64,000 bases of DNA from Xiphophorus maculatus (lineage: Eukaryota; Chordata; Actinopteri; Cyprinodontiformes; Poeciliidae): assembly GCF_002775205.1 (NCBI RefSeq), contig NC_036443.1, forward strand, positions 31,536,217-31,600,216, in the 5' to 3' direction. Every line of letters starts with the position of its first letter. The stretch's first letter is position 1. Made by a program: the position numbers and the translations under genes. The notes beneath the pieces were generated by a model that saw nothing but the letters and a program-made list of their open reading frames with translations, had not been told where the DNA came from and searched no databases. Positions 62,600 to 64,000 of this stretch are shown here, one piece after another.

Positions 62600-63661
62600 T
62601 TACCTGAGGAGCTCACCTGTTGCTTCTGCCTGTTTCCATGGAACATGTGATGGTCAGTGCTGGGTTCTGGTTCTGAGGTTCAGGTTCTGAGCATCTCAGT
62701 GAAACAGAACCTCAGTCCACAGATCCAGAACTTCTAACATTCCTGTGAATCTCTCTGTGAATAAATGATGTAATCTCAAATGTTCTGGTTTCAGTGTTTG
62801 GGTCTCAGTGAGGTGGTACTGGTTCTGTTCAGGTGGTCAGAACTGATTCTGGTTCTGTTGGTTCCCGCAGATATCTGAGGGATGGAGCCTGAAGTTTACC
62901 TGGTGTATCTGATGCCCCTGCTGGCCGACAGGTGGAACTACAGGCTGATGAAACCAGAGAAATCAAAACCTCTGATCAATAATCAACAAAAACATAGGCG
63001 AAATGACATCATAATCATTCAGAATTTTAAAAATAAATAAATAAAGTGAAGAAAAAATGAGAATGTCGACCTGAAGCAGCTCCTGTAGGTCCACTGTGGA
63101 TTGGTGGGTAGCGGACCAGAACCAGGTTCACAGATGAAGCAGTGACTTCGAGTTCATGCTTCAGTTTTATGGTTTTTCATTTATAAAGATATACAGTCAA
63201 AAGTTACCAGCAATAATTTATGTTGTTTAGAATGTCATAAGAGAAACCAATGGGAGTTTGTTGTTTTAGTCACATTTGCACCATGTTATTCATTCGTTTA
63301 TAAATGTCACACTGCCCATCTAAACATTTAGGAAGCAAGTTAAATATTTAGCTCCATAAATATTATTTAGCCAGATAAATACTTAGCTTCAGTTATATTT
63401 ATCTGAGCTCAATGTTCATTAAACTCTGAGCTACTTAATATTTAGTTTATTAAATAAATATTTAACTTTGACCTTTTAAGTCTCAGATTATTAAAAAAAA
63501 AGTTCTTCTGATGAATGTTGAACATTATTTTCTCTGTATTTGCTGCTAACTGGGTTCAATGAAAGGATGCAGGCTGTTTTCGGTCCTCCTCACCGGCTGG
63601 TGGCGGTATGCACCACCTTGTTCACCAGCCGAAACTAAAATCAAGAAGAAGAAGATCCAAG
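62600..63661. other. Intergenic DNA between grm6 and tsr2
   Basis: No gene found. The last 60 bp before the tsr2 ATG are purine-rich (AGAAGAAGAAGATCC) and likely its leader. Confidence 0.5.
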
Positions 63662-63739
63662 ATGGCGGCCTCCACGGCGTCGCGTGAACTCTTCACGGAG
63701 GGAGTTCGGGCGGTTCTTCAGACGTGGCCGGTTCTACAG
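63662..63739 (+). CDS. tsr2: Pre-rRNA-processing protein Tsr2, first coding exon (gene continues beyond window)
   Basis: Tsr2 is a chaperone that delivers the ribosomal protein eS26 (RPS26) to assembling 40S subunits. The exon encodes 26 residues: an Ala/Ser-rich start, then E-L-F-T-E-G-V-R-A-V-L-Q-T-W-P-V-L-Q, which aligns with human TSR2 A-L-F-R-A-G-V-C-A-A-L-E-A-W-P-A-L-Q. It ends at CTACAG|GTGAGC, phase 0, at the same place where I recall the human first exon ending. The ATG lies in CCAAGATGGCGGCC, a YY1-type start common in housekeeping genes. The remaining exons lie past 64000. Confidence 0.88.
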
Positions 63740-64000
63740 GTGAGCTCCGAACCGGGTCTGAGGGGACGGGGGATATTCAGGTGGTTCCACTGGACCACGT
63801 GATTAGTGGGCTGGAACTATCTAGCTAATGCTAGCAGCTCCTGTTTGGGGTGGTTCCGTCTCATCCCGAACAGGTCTAATTCAGCTCTACTGGACCTTAG
63901 ATGGATTGGGGCTCAGAAACATCTGCTCAAGATCCAGTTATGATCCAGGTTTTGGTTCTGGTTTTGGTACTGCTTAGCGCTGACCCAGTGGGTTCATTAG
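63740..64000 (+). other. tsr2: First intron of tsr2, partial
   Basis: No further exon before the window ends. Confidence 0.7.

Overview
This is a teleost fish genome window. The evidence is the gene set (a group III metabotropic glutamate receptor, cdk16, rad51c, abt1 and tsr2, all with vertebrate-type exons and GT/AG junctions), a vertebrate U2 snRNA gene, and a fish-style mobile-element load (Rex3-like RTE, Tx1-clade and L1-clade LINEs, Tc1, pogo and hAT relics, tRNA-derived SINEs). I cannot name the species from sequence alone.

Layout. 1-6150 is a higher-order tandem repeat whose units alternate in form and each hold five copies of a 129-bp repeat. 6.2-8.3 kb is a four-exon CALHM-like channel gene on the minus strand. 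8.3-13.2 kb is mostly non-coding. 13.2-28.5 kb is a nest of LINEs: a Rex3-like remnant, pieces of three Tx1-clade copies, one L1 inserted into a Tx1 copy, and four solo-LTR fossils inserted into those. 28.55-29.66 kb is a dead Tc1 transposon. A U2 snRNA gene lies at 30351. Then come cdk16 (minus, 16 coding exons, 32.5-37.2 kb, non-coding first exon near 40.0 kb), abt1 (minus, 40.7-43.3 kb), rad51c (plus, 44.2-49.3 kb, with an LTR/gag fossil in an intron), grm6 (plus, 51.8-62.1 kb, 14 coding exons, several minisatellites and MITEs in introns) and the first exon of tsr2 (plus, 63.66 kb).

The host genes have unrelated jobs: ion channel, cyclin-dependent kinase, ribosome biogenesis (abt1, tsr2), recombination repair and ON-bipolar-type glutamate signalling. 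I see no operon-like logic. cdk16 and abt1 lie in tandem on the minus strand, and abt1 and rad51c are divergent, about 0.9 kb apart. I joined exons by frame; the summed coding lengths of cdk16 (1551 nt), abt1 (837), rad51c (1059), grm6 (2706) and calhm-like (783) are all multiples of three.

Most notable: (1) the Tx1-clade LINE copies start with about 22 nt that closely match the 5' end of U2 snRNA, 2 kb from a real U2 gene; (2) a nest four elements deep whose insertion order can be read from target duplications; (3) the grm6 transmembrane region, split into five exons that sum to 936 nt; (4) rad51c with its 3' half in a single exon; (5) minisatellites that copy or abut splice sites in cdk16, abt1 and grm6; (6) an LTR/gag fossil bounded by perfect 45-bp inverted, not direct, repeats.
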